A stretch of 64,000 nt of DNA from JABCZH01 sp963803775 (GCA_963803775.1 CAWDNS010000007.1:1116001-1180000), one strand, 5' to 3'. Shown: positions 1 through 9,162, counted from the first letter of the stretch. Notes: a model not told the origin generated them from the sequence alone. Numbers and translations: made by a program.

Positions 1-121
1 GCTAACTACTCCGATTCTAATGAGCAGGTAATTTCCGTAAAGATTACCAACGTTACCTTTGGATTCTGGGGATTGGCCGCTAAGGGTGCTGTTTTTCTGG
101 GAAATGTCGAGAGTTTGGCGC

Positions 122-159
122 AAAAAAGCCGGACCGGGGATGCACTCTCCCTGGTCCGG
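122..159 (-). terminator. Rho-independent terminator of the PNGase A-like gene
   Basis: Arms CCGGACC (129-135) and GGTCCGG (153-159) pair perfectly, with an extra inner GGGA/TCCC pairing. Read on the minus strand, the hairpin is followed by a run of six T (the A run at 122-127). It lies about 45 bases beyond the stop codon at 202, the right place to end the minus-strand gene. Nothing else is recognised in bases 1-201. Confidence 0.85.
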
Positions 160-201
160 TTGCAGAAACTTCTACGAAGTGCTGGTCTGTTAAGGGGTCG
201 C

Positions 202-1890
202 TTACTTGAATTTGATCGTCTGTTTGCACCCCGAACTTACTGCTTTCAAGACGTTATTCTTGCTTGCGATGCCGCAAGTGTAGAACTGGCCGAGGGAATC
301 GGCAAACGTGTATTGCTGCGAACTGCCAGCTCCAGTGTTTACGCCTGTGTTGAAATTAAGTGAGTCCTTCGAACTGACCAGGTTGTCCACTGAAGAGGAA
401 TACGATGGGTTCGCGGTGATGTGTTTGAATTCCTGCTGCACGGTTGTCGTTTCGACTGTCTGTCCATTCGGGAAGGTGACAGTAATGCCCAGCGTTAGAG
501 GATAAAGAAACGACTCGGTGCTGACAGATCCGCCGCTCCCACCCGTAGTGACGGTTGAGTTCACCGGAGTTTGCTGCGATATGTCCTGTACATAGACGGC
601 CGGGGTGATCTTAAATCCCTGCTCGTTGCTGAAGTTCACACTCTGCTGGATGGTGGTCTTGACTTTGCCATGAGAGGTGTTAACGAATCCAGCAATCTGG
701 AACGTTCGCCGCGAAGTCGTGGTTACTGTACCTTTAACGTTATTCCCATTCACATGCAAGTTCGTCTTGACCACGGGATTCGGACTTTGAATGGTGTTTG
801 AAGTGACTTCTCCGGTCACTTGCTGGGATCCGTGGTCTTCGAACAACAGCAAAGTTCCGGTCACACTGAACTGACTGTTGACGTTGAGCACATTCATAGC
901 GACCGTGTGTTGCTGCCCATTACTCAACAAGCCGGCAAATGGTGTCAGGTTGACGCGGTAGGGCATGAGGTCCAGCGTTTGCACGCCCGGAATTGGTACC
1001 CACAAGAAGGGATCGATTCCGCCCGTGAATATCCACGGATAGACTGGAGCCACGCCAGCTGGTTGCCCGTCGATGCTAATCTCCGCTTCGCGAAAAGCCG
1101 TACCGCCGCAACTCTGCAATTCGGTGGTCAGGTCATCCGGCACGCAGGTGTACCAGAACTCGTCGCTTTGCTGTCCTTGAGTGACGACGTCCAGGTATGC
1201 CTGCTCGATATTCGTCGGCAGCGTGAAGGTGGTCGTGAGTTGGTCGGTGGGCGTGTACACGAAGCCCGGCAGGTTCACTCCACCGTTGCCATTCGGCTGG
1301 ACCAGGGGCAAAACCGCGTCGGGCCGCACCGGACCCGTACCCTGCAAGGGATAGAATTCCAGGTCAGCGCTCACCGTGAACACCCCGTTCAAGGTGTTGT
1401 AGGGTGGCGGGCAGTCCGTAGTGCAGTTCGGGAGCACCATCGTGCCGGGTTGGGGCGCCGTCAATAGCGCACTATAATCGGTAACATCGCGCTCCACATG
1501 CCAGGTATTGGTGTCCGTGAACAACGGCTCCGGGGTGGTTCCGAAGTACAGCTCGGTGTTGTTCACATAAAGGCTGGCCGTCCGGTCGAATTGGGATCCC
1601 GCGTTCTCGCTGAAATCCGCTTCGAGAACGACCGCCGCCCATGGCCCCGGACAATTGGCGGGCGGTGTGTATTGAAAGGTCTGATTGGATTCCGAGAAGA
1701 GCGCGAACTGATAGCCCGAGAACAGCTGGACTGTGCAGGGTTGTTCCGACGGCCGTGGAACCAGAGGATCAGCCGTTACCGTAAACTGCGTACCCACCTG
1801 CCGGTTCAAACTTTGCGCCAGGGATTGTCGACCCAACGCCAACAGGACCAAGAGGGTTGCTACTGCGAACTGCGTCCGCAACGAATGCAT
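202..1890 (-). CDS. Secreted peptide-N4-(N-acetyl-beta-glucosaminyl)asparagine amidase A-like protein
   Basis: The protein has 562 residues. A signal peptide occupies about residues 1-25 (hydrophobic core, cleavage after SLA). The N-terminal half resembles the PNGase A family: after a short lead comes a beta-rich domain with the segments SGYQFALFSESNQTFQYTPP, NNTELYFGTTPEP, DVTDYSALL and VNLTPFAGLLSNG. Family members release N-glycans from glycopeptides, here presumably outside the cytoplasm. The C-terminal third is Ser/Thr/Asn-rich beta sequence without a domain I recognise. AAGGA (1899-1903) precedes the ATG. It stands alone, with its own terminator downstream and divergent from the PstS-like gene. 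The family call rests on motif recall; activity is not shown. Confidence 0.7.
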   Translation of the reverse strand: MHSLRTQFAVATLLVLLALGRQSLAQSLNRQVGTQFTVTADPLVPRPSEQPCTVQLFSGYQFALFSESNQTFQYTPPANCPGPWAAVVLEADFSENAGSQFDRTASLYVNNTELYFGTTPEPLFTDTNTWHVERDVTDYSALLTAPQPGTMVLPNCTTDCPPPYNTLNGVFTVSADLEFYPLQGTGPVRPDAVLPLVQPNGNGGVNLPGFVYTPTDQLTTTFTLPTNIEQAYLDVVTQGQQSDEFWYTCVPDDLTTELQSCGGTAFREAEISIDGQPAGVAPVYPWIFTGGIDPFLWVPIPGVQTLDLMPYRVNLTPFAGLLSNGQQHTVAMNVLNVNSQFSVTGTLLLFEDHGSQQVTGEVTSNTIQSPNPVVKTNLHVNGNNVKGTVTTTSRRTFQIAGFVNTSHGKVKTTIQQSVNFSNEQGFKITPAVYVQDISQQTPVNSTVTTGGSGGSVSTESFLYPLTLGITVTFPNGQTVETTTVQQEFKHITANPSYSSSVDNLVSSKDSLNFNTGVNTGAGSSQQYTFADSLGQFYTCGIASKNNVLKAVSSGCKQTIKFK

Positions 1891-2238
1891 ATGGAGTTCC
1901 TTTCAAGTACGGGAAATCGGTTTGTGAGAAACAGCGAGTGCAAAATCTTCTGGAAGCCACGTCCATCGCGCCGAAGCTTCATTGCTGAGGCCGCCAGCCA
2001 CGCAAGGATATCGCCGTCCTCGTCAGTTTGTCATTGGAGAAGAAAGTCCCAAGACCTGGCAGTAAGGCCGTCGCTTTCAACTGAGTGGTAAAACCGCTTC
2101 CTGATCTCATCCTATGGGGGACAGAGGCTGGAGATGGCTGTTCCTAGTGTGGCAATAGCCATCACCTTATGTGGCCATGGATTTCGATCAAAACGATGGT
2201 ACCCTGCAATCGTCATCCAATGCCGGTTGATGGCTTCG

Positions 2239-2268
2239 TATAATAGATGATGTGTCTGGAAGTGGAGG
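2239..2268 (+). promoter_or_regulatory. Candidate promoter -10 and RBS of the PstS-like gene
   Basis: A perfect TATAAT lies at 2239-2244, with no convincing -35 box at 16-18 bases. GGAGG at 2264-2268 sits 5 bases before the ATG at 2274 and decides that start over an upstream ATG at 2247. The rest of the 1891-2273 spacer, between divergent genes, holds nothing else I can name; I see no clear Pho box. Confidence 0.4.
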
Positions 2269-2273
2269 AAGTT

Positions 2274-3350
2274 ATGAAAGCAACATCGCTTTCGACACCC
2301 AACATTCCGCCGCGACACTTCTGGCACCGTTTATGTTCGCACCTTTGCTTGGTATCAGCCATGGCTCTCGGGGTGTGCAGCGCCCTTGCGCAGGGTCAGG
2401 AAACGGTTGTCCTCGTGGGTTCGGGATCGAGTGTCCCTGCACCTCTTTACACCCGGTGGACGCAGGAGTATGGCAAACGCAATCCCCATATTCAGATGCG
2501 ATACGTTCCCTTGGGTACGAGCGAAGGGATCAAACAAATCTCCCATGGCAGCGGGGATTTTGGCGCCGGAGAAGTTTTACTTACTGCCAAGGAGAGGGCG
2601 GACGAGGGCCTCATTGAACTACCGGTCGTGCTCATCGCCATCGTTCCCATCTACAACCTTCCCGGTGTGCGTTCAGAACTCCGGCTTTCCGGGGAAGTGT
2701 TAGCCGGCATCTTCCTGGGAGACGTGAAGACGTGGAATGCGCCAGCAATCCTCAAACTCAATCCTGACATAACCCTGCCGAACCTGCCGATACAGGTAGT
2801 CAATCGTCCCCCCGGCAAGGGCTCGAATTACGTGTTCACGGATTTTCTTTCCAAGACGAGTCCGAAATTTCGCGCTCAAATCGGGGTCACTCCATCGCCC
2901 AATTGGCCGGTCGGAGCGGCGGCGGAGCGAAGCTCCGATATGGCGGACAAAGTCAAGAGTCAGCCCGGCAGTATCGGCTTCGTAGAGCTTCAATATGCGA
3001 CGAAGAATAATATTTCTCAAATCGCCGTTTTGAACCCTTCCGGTAAGTTTGTCAAAGCTTCCAATCAGACCATGGCTTCAGCATGCGAGGCATCAGAGGA
3101 ACCGCGGTGGAATAACTTCTCGGCATCGTTGACCAATGCAACTGGTGCGAATTCCTTTCCCATCGCCAGTTTCACCTGGATTTACCTGCGAGCCAAAGGC
3201 TCGGATTCGGCCCGCGCAGCCGAGTTAGGCGACTTCCTGGTTTGGATATATGGGGACGGCCAGCAATTTGCCAACCAGGAAGGTTACACTGAATTGCCTT
3301 CACCTCTGCTTGCGGCCCTAAAAAAGAAGATCAACACTTTGCGCCAGTAA
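2274..3350 (+). CDS. PstS-like periplasmic phosphate/anion-binding protein
   Basis: The protein has 358 residues: a signal peptide of about 40 residues with a basic, His-rich start, then a type II periplasmic binding fold. PstS features are the N-terminal GSGSSVPAPLYTRW segment (compare GSGASFPxPLYxxW) and the later GSNYVFTDFLSK segment (compare SGTTFIFTDYLSK). PstS delivers phosphate to the PstCAB transporter. Two oddities: no pstC, pstA, pstB or phoU is nearby, and the usual Asp-Gly-Ser-Gly-Thr ligand loop reads Pro-Pro-Gly-Lys-Gly-Ser, so an altered ligand preference is possible. It may be co-transcribed with the NTF2-like gene 11 bases downstream. Family assignment is good; ligand uncertain. 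Confidence 0.8.
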   Translation: MKATSLSTPNIPPRHFWHRLCSHLCLVSAMALGVCSALAQGQETVVLVGSGSSVPAPLYTRWTQEYGKRNPHIQMRYVPLGTSEGIKQISHGSGDFGAGEVLLTAKERADEGLIELPVVLIAIVPIYNLPGVRSELRLSGEVLAGIFLGDVKTWNAPAILKLNPDITLPNLPIQVVNRPPGKGSNYVFTDFLSKTSPKFRAQIGVTPSPNWPVGAAAERSSDMADKVKSQPGSIGFVELQYATKNNISQIAVLNPSGKFVKASNQTMASACEASEEPRWNNFSASLTNATGANSFPIASFTWIYLRAKGSDSARAAELGDFLVWIYGDGQQFANQEGYTELPSPLLAALKKKINTLRQ

Positions 3351-3361
3351 CTTGGACGAAT

Positions 3362-3850
3362 ATGCAACCCCGATTCATCTGCTCCTGTTTTGTTTCTCTG
3401 GCGTCTGTTGCGTTGTCGCAGCAATCGGCAGTGCCGTCTCCTCATAGCGAGAGCAAATCATCCAGCAGCGCCTCCGCCGAGTCGAATCTAAAAGACATGT
3501 TCGAATCGAAGATCAAAGCGGAATGGGATGCACTGAAGAACAAAGACAAAGCGGCTTACGGAGCGCTGCTGGCGGATGACTACGAGGGCGTGGAAATCGA
3601 TAACCGTGGTGAACGGAATAAGATCCAGGCGGTTAACGAAATGGCGGACACGAATGTTGTCAGCTATACGCTATGGGGATACAAACTGATTCCGTTGGGA
3701 CCAGACGCCGCCTTTGTCATCTACGAGGTTACGATGCAATTCCCACCAAAATCGACGGTGCGCTATTCGCGGATATATGTCACAGAGTTATGGGTGAAGC
3801 GCGGGGGCGAGTGGAAGGAATTGCACTATCAGGAGACGCATGTTAAGTAG
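3362..3850 (+). CDS. Exported NTF2-like (DUF4440/SnoaL-type) protein
   Basis: The protein has 162 residues. A short signal peptide (about 1-19) is followed by a Ser-rich linker and an NTF2-like domain from about residue 38. The domain shows helix IKAEWDALKNKDKAAYGALL, then LADDYEGVEI, then strands ending in ELWVKRGGEWKELHYQETH, the usual DUF4440 closing pattern. Such domains bind small molecules or act as dimer scaffolds; catalysis is often absent. No substrate can be predicted. It follows the PstS-like gene by 11 bases, so translation is probably coupled or co-transcribed. The ATG has only a weak ribosome-binding site. Confidence 0.6.
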   Translation: MQPRFICSCFVSLASVALSQQSAVPSPHSESKSSSSASAESNLKDMFESKIKAEWDALKNKDKAAYGALLADDYEGVEIDNRGERNKIQAVNEMADTNVVSYTLWGYKLIPLGPDAAFVIYEVTMQFPPKSTVRYSRIYVTELWVKRGGEWKELHYQETHVK

Positions 3851-3926
3851 TCCGCTGACAATCAGCCAACCCGAATTACCCAGTTGCCATCAAAGTCCAG
3901 TGGTTCGTTTCCGGGGAGGAGCGCAT

Positions 3927-4322
3927 ATGAAACACTTCATTCCTGTTGGCCTCTTGATTTGCGCGAGTTTTGCGATCGCGCGGCAGGCAACCCAAGACCA
4001 GTCCGGCAGCGCGAGCCGAAGTTCTGCCGACCAGAATAATGGGCGGGTCACAATGCGAGGTTGTCTTGGAAAATTCGGTGAAGATTACACATTGACGCGT
4101 CGCAATGCGGAGGAGACTTACGAACTCCAAGGTAGTAAAGGGATCAAACTAAGCAAATATCTAGGGCAACAGGTGGAGGTAACCGGCACTAAAGGGCCGT
4201 CGATGGGAACTACAGCACCCAATGAAGCAGCGACTGGCTCCGCCAGTCCGATTACCATCACCGTGATTTCAGTAAAAACGATCGAGCAAAAGTGTCTTGG
4301 ACCTCAATTCGACGCCAAGTAG
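3927..4322 (+). CDS. Small exported protein, unknown function
   Basis: The protein has 131 residues. The start is chosen at 3927 because GGGGAGGAG (3913-3921) lies just upstream and a signal peptide (about 1-19) begins there. The mature part carries a Ser/Gln/Asn-rich linker, then a small beta domain opening with VTMRGCLGKFGEDYTL and containing LGQQVEVTGTKG. This GCL...Y.L...LxGxxVEVxG pattern is familiar from short exported Acidobacteriota proteins with an OB-like fold. Two Cys (in RGCLG and near the C-terminus) could form a disulfide. It is the last gene of the pstS-like group and converges on the next gene with a 20-base gap. Confidence 0.55.
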   Translation: MKHFIPVGLLICASFAIARQATQDQSGSASRSSADQNNGRVTMRGCLGKFGEDYTLTRRNAEETYELQGSKGIKLSKYLGQQVEVTGTKGPSMGTTAPNEAATGSASPITITVISVKTIEQKCLGPQFDAK

Positions 4323-4342
4323 CTCGCCCGTGTGAGACGCAA

Positions 4343-5017
4343 TTATTGACAATCGACCATCGGAGAGAACACTGACTCCGAGTCGCATGGTGGCAGCGAT
4401 CGTTTCTTGCTCTCCACATTAGGGTTGTGGCGCAGGATCCACAGCCCTTCGCCATTCGTGATGTAGATTAAATTGCGTACGTCGTCCGCCATGACCTTCG
4501 TGACCCCGTCGAACGTCTGCAAGGTTCGCGGGTTCTTGGGATCACTTAGGTCCAGTACCCTAATAGTCTCGGTGGGGGCGGCCGTCGCGCTGTTCCCGGC
4601 GTGGGATTTCTCCAGAGAAAGCGCATGTTGCGTGCCGCCAGCGGCAGAACTGTCCGGAGTTTCCGCCAGAGCTATGCCGCTTCCCAGCATCTCCAGTTTT
4701 TCGTCGCTGCCTTTCCCTGGCAAAGTCACGTCTTTGACCACATTCGGACGGTCTGGCTGGGTCACGTCGACAACCGTGAAACCGTTCGTTGCGGTCTGCT
4801 GAACATACAGGTACCGCTTGGAGCCTTGCTGGCGCAATAATAGCTGACTTACTGGAGTTCCCGGCAGAGGCAAGTGCGCGATGACGCTGGCCTTCTGAGT
4901 CGGAGGCTCGCTCCTGGTTTTAGCCAGGGCGTTCGGTGCAATTAGAGCTGACAGGATAAGAAGAGCAAGCGCGTGGTCAACGCGTATGTTCAAGAGTCTC
5001 TGCGAAATCTTCTTCAT
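4343..5017 (-). CDS. Exported beta-propeller-like (LVIVD-type repeat) protein
   Basis: The protein has 224 residues with a signal peptide (about 1-32). Two repeat-like stretches, GFTVVDVTQPDRPNVVKDV and IRVLDLSDPKNPRTLQTFDG, follow the LVIVD-type pattern (hydrophobic-V-D-V/L-S/T-x-P-x-x-P), as in extracellular propeller proteins. The intervening 130-150 region is Ser/Ala/His-rich. A full propeller would need more repeats, so this is either a short member or a domain that assembles with others. AAGGGGGGT lies just upstream of the ATG. It faces the preceding + strand gene tail to tail. Function unknown. Confidence 0.5.
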   Translation of the reverse strand: MKKISQRLLNIRVDHALALLILSALIAPNALAKTRSEPPTQKASVIAHLPLPGTPVSQLLLRQQGSKRYLYVQQTATNGFTVVDVTQPDRPNVVKDVTLPGKGSDEKLEMLGSGIALAETPDSSAAGGTQHALSLEKSHAGNSATAAPTETIRVLDLSDPKNPRTLQTFDGVTKVMADDVRNLIYITNGEGLWILRHNPNVESKKRSLPPCDSESVFSPMVDCQ

Positions 5018-5095
5018 AACTACCCCCCCTTGGTGTTTGTGAATCGTGAGGTGCGAGGGTCACTACCAAACCGGCAACCCGAATGCAGGGAAAAA

Positions 5096-5467
5096 TCATG
5101 CGTGGGGTGGAGGACGATTGTAAACGCAGCTGTCGGTTTTTGTGCCGGGCAGATCTTCTTCTGCGGAGGCAATCCTTGCGACAAATGCAGGCGGGAAGGG
5201 TAAGTGGACTGTCTCAACTGGCGCAGACCAGTGCTGCACAAGCCGGTCACGATGCTGGATCTTGGCTTGTTCTATATTGGACCGGGCGATGGGTACATTG
5301 CTACGCGATTGGTGAAAGATGCGGCCAGCCAGCGTGATCGAAACGGATGCGACCGCCAAACACACAATCAGCCTGCTCTTGGTGAACCGGCCAAGACCAG
5401 CTCCCCGGTATAGACAACGCGACTCCGAACAGTCCCTCATGGGTGGCTGTGTATAGTATAAAGCCAA
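5096..5467 (-). CDS. Possible small membrane-anchored protein (weak prediction)
   Basis: This is the only frame in the 5018-5547 spacer with any protein-like character: 123 residues, or 114 from an internal ATG at 5440. One hydrophobic segment (about 34-48, LIVCLAVASVSITLAG) could span a membrane. There is no good ribosome-binding site and the composition (many Arg, Ser, Pro) is not convincing. It may be noncoding. I see nothing else in this 530-base stretch. Confidence 0.2.
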   Translation of the reverse strand: MALYYTQPPMRDCSESRCLYRGAGLGRFTKSRLIVCLAVASVSITLAGRIFHQSRSNVPIARSNIEQAKIQHRDRLVQHWSAPVETVHLPFPPAFVARIASAEEDLPGTKTDSCVYNRPPPHA

Positions 5468-5547
5468 GCGTTGAACGCGTGCAGTCCTCCAGCCACGCCA
5501 TCCTCAATAAATCCGTGTTCTAAACGCTCTACCGCCGCAGCCATCCC

Positions 5548-7362
5548 TTACTGTTGCGCATAGACAACGATACAGCCATTAGCGCTTTGGGTCGTACATC
5601 CCGCGCCCGCCTGGAGAGGCACAAACGCGTGGTTGTTGCTCGGATCCACAGCCACGCTGTGCGAGTTGCTATTGGTTACGACGTTCTGCAGCCAAAGGTT
5701 GGTCGCGGCATCGATCACGCCCATAACTGGGCCAGTGGGCATATCTCGGGCCGCCAGATAATATCGGTTGTCGCCGGGGTTATACCAGATTTCGTCGACC
5801 CCGCCGACCTGTGTGATGGTGGCAATAATCTTGCCTGAAGTGCCATTCATCACATATTCATTGGGAGGGAAAGCCTCGCCATCGTGGTCCGCGCAACCGA
5901 CCAGGAAGTTGTCGCCCGGCCCTTGCACGATGCTGGTAGGCATGCAATTGGGAGTTAGAAAACTGTTGATGACTACCGGACCGTTCGGATTCCCTGGTCT
6001 GGGATCAATCTCATCCACCGTGCCCACCGTCAGGTTGGCCGTGGCGTTTCCGTTAGTAAGCAGAAAATGGCCGGTGTTGGGATTCCAGGCGTGAGCGCCT
6101 AATCCCGCCAACGCGAGTGCTCCGTTGCAACCCGTACCGGGCGCTGTTTGGTTGCAGAACGCTCCCGCCGAAGTCAGGATCGGTCCATGGTGGCAAGGGA
6201 TGGATTTGGTACCAGTAATGTAGGGTGGTGCTCCAGAGACGCCGGAGTTTACCTGGGGATTCGAAGGATCGGGACAGACAAAACCTGCCGGCCCGTTCAG
6301 GCCAACATTATCAACCGGAACGCCAATGTTGTTTTGCGGGGCGCCATCGTAGTAAATCTGGCCCAAGATGCATGAGGGTGGATTGATGGGGCCAAGGGCA
6401 TTCGCAAACGGTGGCCCGTAGGGAGTGGTGGGCTCAACCGGCAGACAATTTGAGGCGCGGGAAACGACCCCGGAGACGTCGATAAACGTAATGTAGGGCA
6501 ATCCAGGGTCACCATTGATCACAGCCAGGATCTGATCCTTGGGGTCATAAGATAGTTCGTCTGCTCGTAGATCCCCGCAAGTCGGATCAGAGAACGCGCG
6601 CCCGTTGGCGGAAGCGATGCAAGGTGCAATGCCACTCTGATTCCCTTGCGGATTTCCGGGGTAAGGATTATTGTTGCCAATCTGACCGTCGAAATCAGGC
6701 GATAGTCCCGTCGGGATCACCGCGATGACGGTGGGTGGAGTGGGCGGGTTTTTCGTCAGATCCATCGAAGTGAGGTCAAACACTACCACCGAACTGCTGG
6801 CGTTCCCGGTGAAAAGGGTCTTGCCGTCCGGGGTTACAACTTCTCCATCCGGGCCAGACAACGGGTTCACGCCGTTAGCGCGAGCGGCGCAGCATTGCGC
6901 TCCCGGAAAGCCTCCGAACAGGCCATTGGCGCCGAAGCCCGGAATATGAAACGCTCCATTTCGGCAGCCGAATCTTGTCCAGTTTCCCAACACCGAGACG
7001 ATGGGAGGGATGGTGCCAACACACGGACTCGCGAAGTCTCCACCTCCGGCAACGCCGTTGGCGCCGGTGAGGATATTGACGGAGACATCATTAATCGTAT
7101 CGATCACCGCGACGTCCAGGCCGATGCGATCGGACACGTAGTCCAGGTGATTGATGGGATCGACCCAGCTTATGTCGAATGAGTTAAAGGGTCCGCCGGG
7201 TTCGCCGGTGGGATTGTGCTCCGGCACCGGGATGATGTCGATGCTGACGTAACCGCCGTTGGACGTGGTGCCGCATACGGGACAGTTCTTTACGCTCCCG
7301 CAGCCGCTCGCCACAACAAACAGCCCGGTGAGAAGAACAGTAAGCAGAATTCTCGATCTCAT
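5548..7362 (-). CDS. Surface lipoprotein of unknown function, propeller-like
   Basis: The protein has 604 residues. A lipobox (VVASGC) puts the lipidated Cys at residue 21, so it should be membrane-anchored on the outer face. The remainder is Gly/Pro/Asn-rich with many Cys and recurring strand pairs such as VVTPDGKTLFTGNASSSVVV and HSVAVDPSNNHAFVPLQAGA, reminiscent of YVTN/NHL-type propellers. GGAGGA lies 6 bases before the ATG, a strong ribosome-binding site. It lies 85 bases downstream of the porin gene on the same strand, so co-expression with the porin is possible. No enzymatic motif is seen. Confidence 0.6.
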   Translation of the reverse strand: MRSRILLTVLLTGLFVVASGCGSVKNCPVCGTTSNGGYVSIDIIPVPEHNPTGEPGGPFNSFDISWVDPINHLDYVSDRIGLDVAVIDTINDVSVNILTGANGVAGGGDFASPCVGTIPPIVSVLGNWTRFGCRNGAFHIPGFGANGLFGGFPGAQCCAARANGVNPLSGPDGEVVTPDGKTLFTGNASSSVVVFDLTSMDLTKNPPTPPTVIAVIPTGLSPDFDGQIGNNNPYPGNPQGNQSGIAPCIASANGRAFSDPTCGDLRADELSYDPKDQILAVINGDPGLPYITFIDVSGVVSRASNCLPVEPTTPYGPPFANALGPINPPSCILGQIYYDGAPQNNIGVPVDNVGLNGPAGFVCPDPSNPQVNSGVSGAPPYITGTKSIPCHHGPILTSAGAFCNQTAPGTGCNGALALAGLGAHAWNPNTGHFLLTNGNATANLTVGTVDEIDPRPGNPNGPVVINSFLTPNCMPTSIVQGPGDNFLVGCADHDGEAFPPNEYVMNGTSGKIIATITQVGGVDEIWYNPGDNRYYLAARDMPTGPVMGVIDAATNLWLQNVVTNSNSHSVAVDPSNNHAFVPLQAGAGCTTQSANGCIVVYAQQ

Positions 7363-7447
7363 CGAATCTCCTCCGCGATTTCCCTGTCAGCCGCTGTCTC
7401 GGTTTAGAGCGGCCTTAAATCACAAACTGGCAACTCAACAAAACCGT

Positions 7448-9004
7448 CTAGAACCTGAACTGAATGCGCTGCAGCAACACGGTAAAATTCTGGGGTTCTT
7501 GCCCAATAGTGCTGGGTTCTTTCAACCGATCGACAGCCACATTCACCTGATACTTCACCCAATAGTTGAGATACCAGTTGAGTCCAAACGTGAACTCGTC
7601 GGTATGGTCGGCGAAGGTGGTCACAAACCCCGGCGTTAGTGGATTGTTCAGTAGGTTAATGCCGGGCTCGTGCGCCTGAATACTGTCATAGCGGAACGCC
7701 AGTTCGAAAGCTCCCCATCCGCTGCCCCCTCCCGCGCCCGGACTTTCCGGTCCCATGAATGGATGTTTCACCCTGGGAGTACCGTTTTCCGGCCGGGTCT
7801 CTCCGGTCAGCAGGTAAGTAATCTGGCCATAACCAGCCTTGGCCACGACTCCAGGCAGGCTAATGAAACCCAGGTTATCCGATTGCTCGGATCCCACATT
7901 CCGCCGGTATTGGTTGAGCTGATCGTATTCCCCACGCACCGCCCAGGGACCGTGGACCCACGTGAACTCGCCGTTATAACGCTGGGTTGGGCCGTTGATC
8001 CGGAACTGGGGGAAGAAAGTGTAAGCCGCGTCAGGCAGGGTGCCACTGAAGCTCAATTCATTGGAAAGGCCAGCCGTACGACCGAAGCCCATGGATCCGC
8101 CAACCGCGAAGTTCTGGAACAGGTTGCCGGTCTTTTTCCTGAAGGGATAGAACCGCAGTCGGCCCACAAACTCTGGCTGATTGGTGGTGTTCGCAGCCAG
8201 GACGCCTTTGCCGTTGAAAGCTCCTGCCCACCACTGCATGACACCGCCCGAAATATCTCCGTGAAGAGTAACGCCAGGGCTGCGGTAGGAGGTTGCGGCA
8301 GACGGGTACAGCATGGAAGCCAGCGATCGTTCCACAAAATCCAGGTTGGTGGCGCCGGTCAGGGTTTCCTGAGCAAAAGGCTCTTTGAACTGTCCAACCT
8401 GAACCTGGAATTCAGGCTTGACACGCGCGTTCACGTAGAGATCGCGGAGAATCAGACCGTTGGTAGCGGCCGCATCCGCCAGAAAAGCGAAGTCGTAGCG
8501 CTTGCCATAGTTGCCTTGGAACCCGAAGCGGGCACGCCGGATCAGGAAGGTATCTGGCGGGTGACCGTCGCCGCTATAAGCCCGGTAGTCGCTCTGGAAA
8601 TAACCATACGGCTGCAATACGAACTTACCGTCTGGGCTGCGGATGAAAAAGTGCTCCCCGTTCCACCCTGCTACTGACAAGTCCTTCTTGTCGGCGGGCG
8701 CAGGAGCCGCCTGCTCGACTAAATTGGCGTTCATCAACCGGGCGCCGTCGCCGGCCGGCAGATTGGTCTGGACCGAGTCTGTGTTGGCGACCTGAGTTTT
8801 GCTTTCGGCTAACTTCTGTACGATCGCCTTCAGTTCCTCGATCGTCTTGCGTTGCGCTGCCACCTCGCTACGCAGTTCGTTGACTTCCTGTTTACTCGCA
8901 CTCGCCGATGCGCTGGTTTTATCGGCAGCTTCCTGAGTTTGAGCCAGTGACTGTGAGGTTGCGAAGAACATCAGCAAAACGATGTAGGTTGTCAGCCAGC
9001 GCAT
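7448..9004 (-). CDS. OprP/OprO-type outer-membrane porin
   Basis: The protein has 518 residues from the ATG at 9004 (GGAGAGGA just upstream). A signal peptide (about 1-22) is followed by a Ser/Ala linker, a coiled coil (about 38-72, heptads in EVNELRSEVAAQRKTIEELK) and a long beta-barrel domain. The barrel has the phosphate-selective porin pattern (LQPYGYFQSDYRAY, FLIRRARFGFQGNYGKRYDF, VQVGQFKEPFAQE) and ends in the terminal Phe typical of outer-membrane proteins. The N-terminal coiled coil is common in periplasmic trimer stalks. A TTGACA promoter plus a 21-bp operator shared with the oxalate genes lies upstream, so I infer a role in oxalate entry; the family itself is annotated for phosphate. 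Confidence 0.8.
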   Translation of the reverse strand: MRWLTTYIVLLMFFATSQSLAQTQEAADKTSASASASKQEVNELRSEVAAQRKTIEELKAIVQKLAESKTQVANTDSVQTNLPAGDGARLMNANLVEQAAPAPADKKDLSVAGWNGEHFFIRSPDGKFVLQPYGYFQSDYRAYSGDGHPPDTFLIRRARFGFQGNYGKRYDFAFLADAAATNGLILRDLYVNARVKPEFQVQVGQFKEPFAQETLTGATNLDFVERSLASMLYPSAATSYRSPGVTLHGDISGGVMQWWAGAFNGKGVLAANTTNQPEFVGRLRFYPFRKKTGNLFQNFAVGGSMGFGRTAGLSNELSFSGTLPDAAYTFFPQFRINGPTQRYNGEFTWVHGPWAVRGEYDQLNQYRRNVGSEQSDNLGFISLPGVVAKAGYGQITYLLTGETRPENGTPRVKHPFMGPESPGAGGGSGWGAFELAFRYDSIQAHEPGINLLNNPLTPGFVTTFADHTDEFTFGLNWYLNYWVKYQVNVAVDRLKEPSTIGQEPQNFTVLLQRIQFRF

Positions 9005-9135
9005 GTTGTCCTCTCCGATGATAATTTGCAAAGCGGGCCTGTCCTCAAAGCGCGCGGACACACAGGCTGCACGCTGCCTTGTTCGCTCAGGCCACGAACC
9101 GAAATAACTTGTCTAAAATTGCGTATGAGTTCTGT

Positions 9136-9156
9136 CCGGTATGAAAAGCGGACCAG
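9136..9156. promoter_or_regulatory. Candidate oxalate-regulon operator, site 1 (porin)
   Basis: On the minus strand it reads CTGGTC, nine bases, TACCGG. It matches the site before the fadR-like gene at 17 of 21 positions by hand alignment. It lies at the predicted start of porin transcription, in the spacer between the divergent porin and aminotransferase genes (9005-9385), so it could act on both. No other element is identified in that spacer apart from the porin promoter. Confidence 0.6.
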
Positions 9157-9162
9157 TTGGGC

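Noticed and set aside
1..363. + strand frame open from the window start to 363 as the end of a gene
   Set aside because: It runs through the terminator hairpin and into the antisense of the PNGase A-like gene; composition is not convincing.
820..1467. Long + strand open frame opposite the PNGase A-like gene
   Set aside because: It lies wholly within the coding strand of a secreted protein with signal peptide, ribosome-binding site and terminator; its own composition is Arg/His-rich with no start signal.
7670..8677. 335-codon + strand frame opposite the porin
   Set aside because: Antisense to the OprP-type barrel; no ribosome-binding site or family features.
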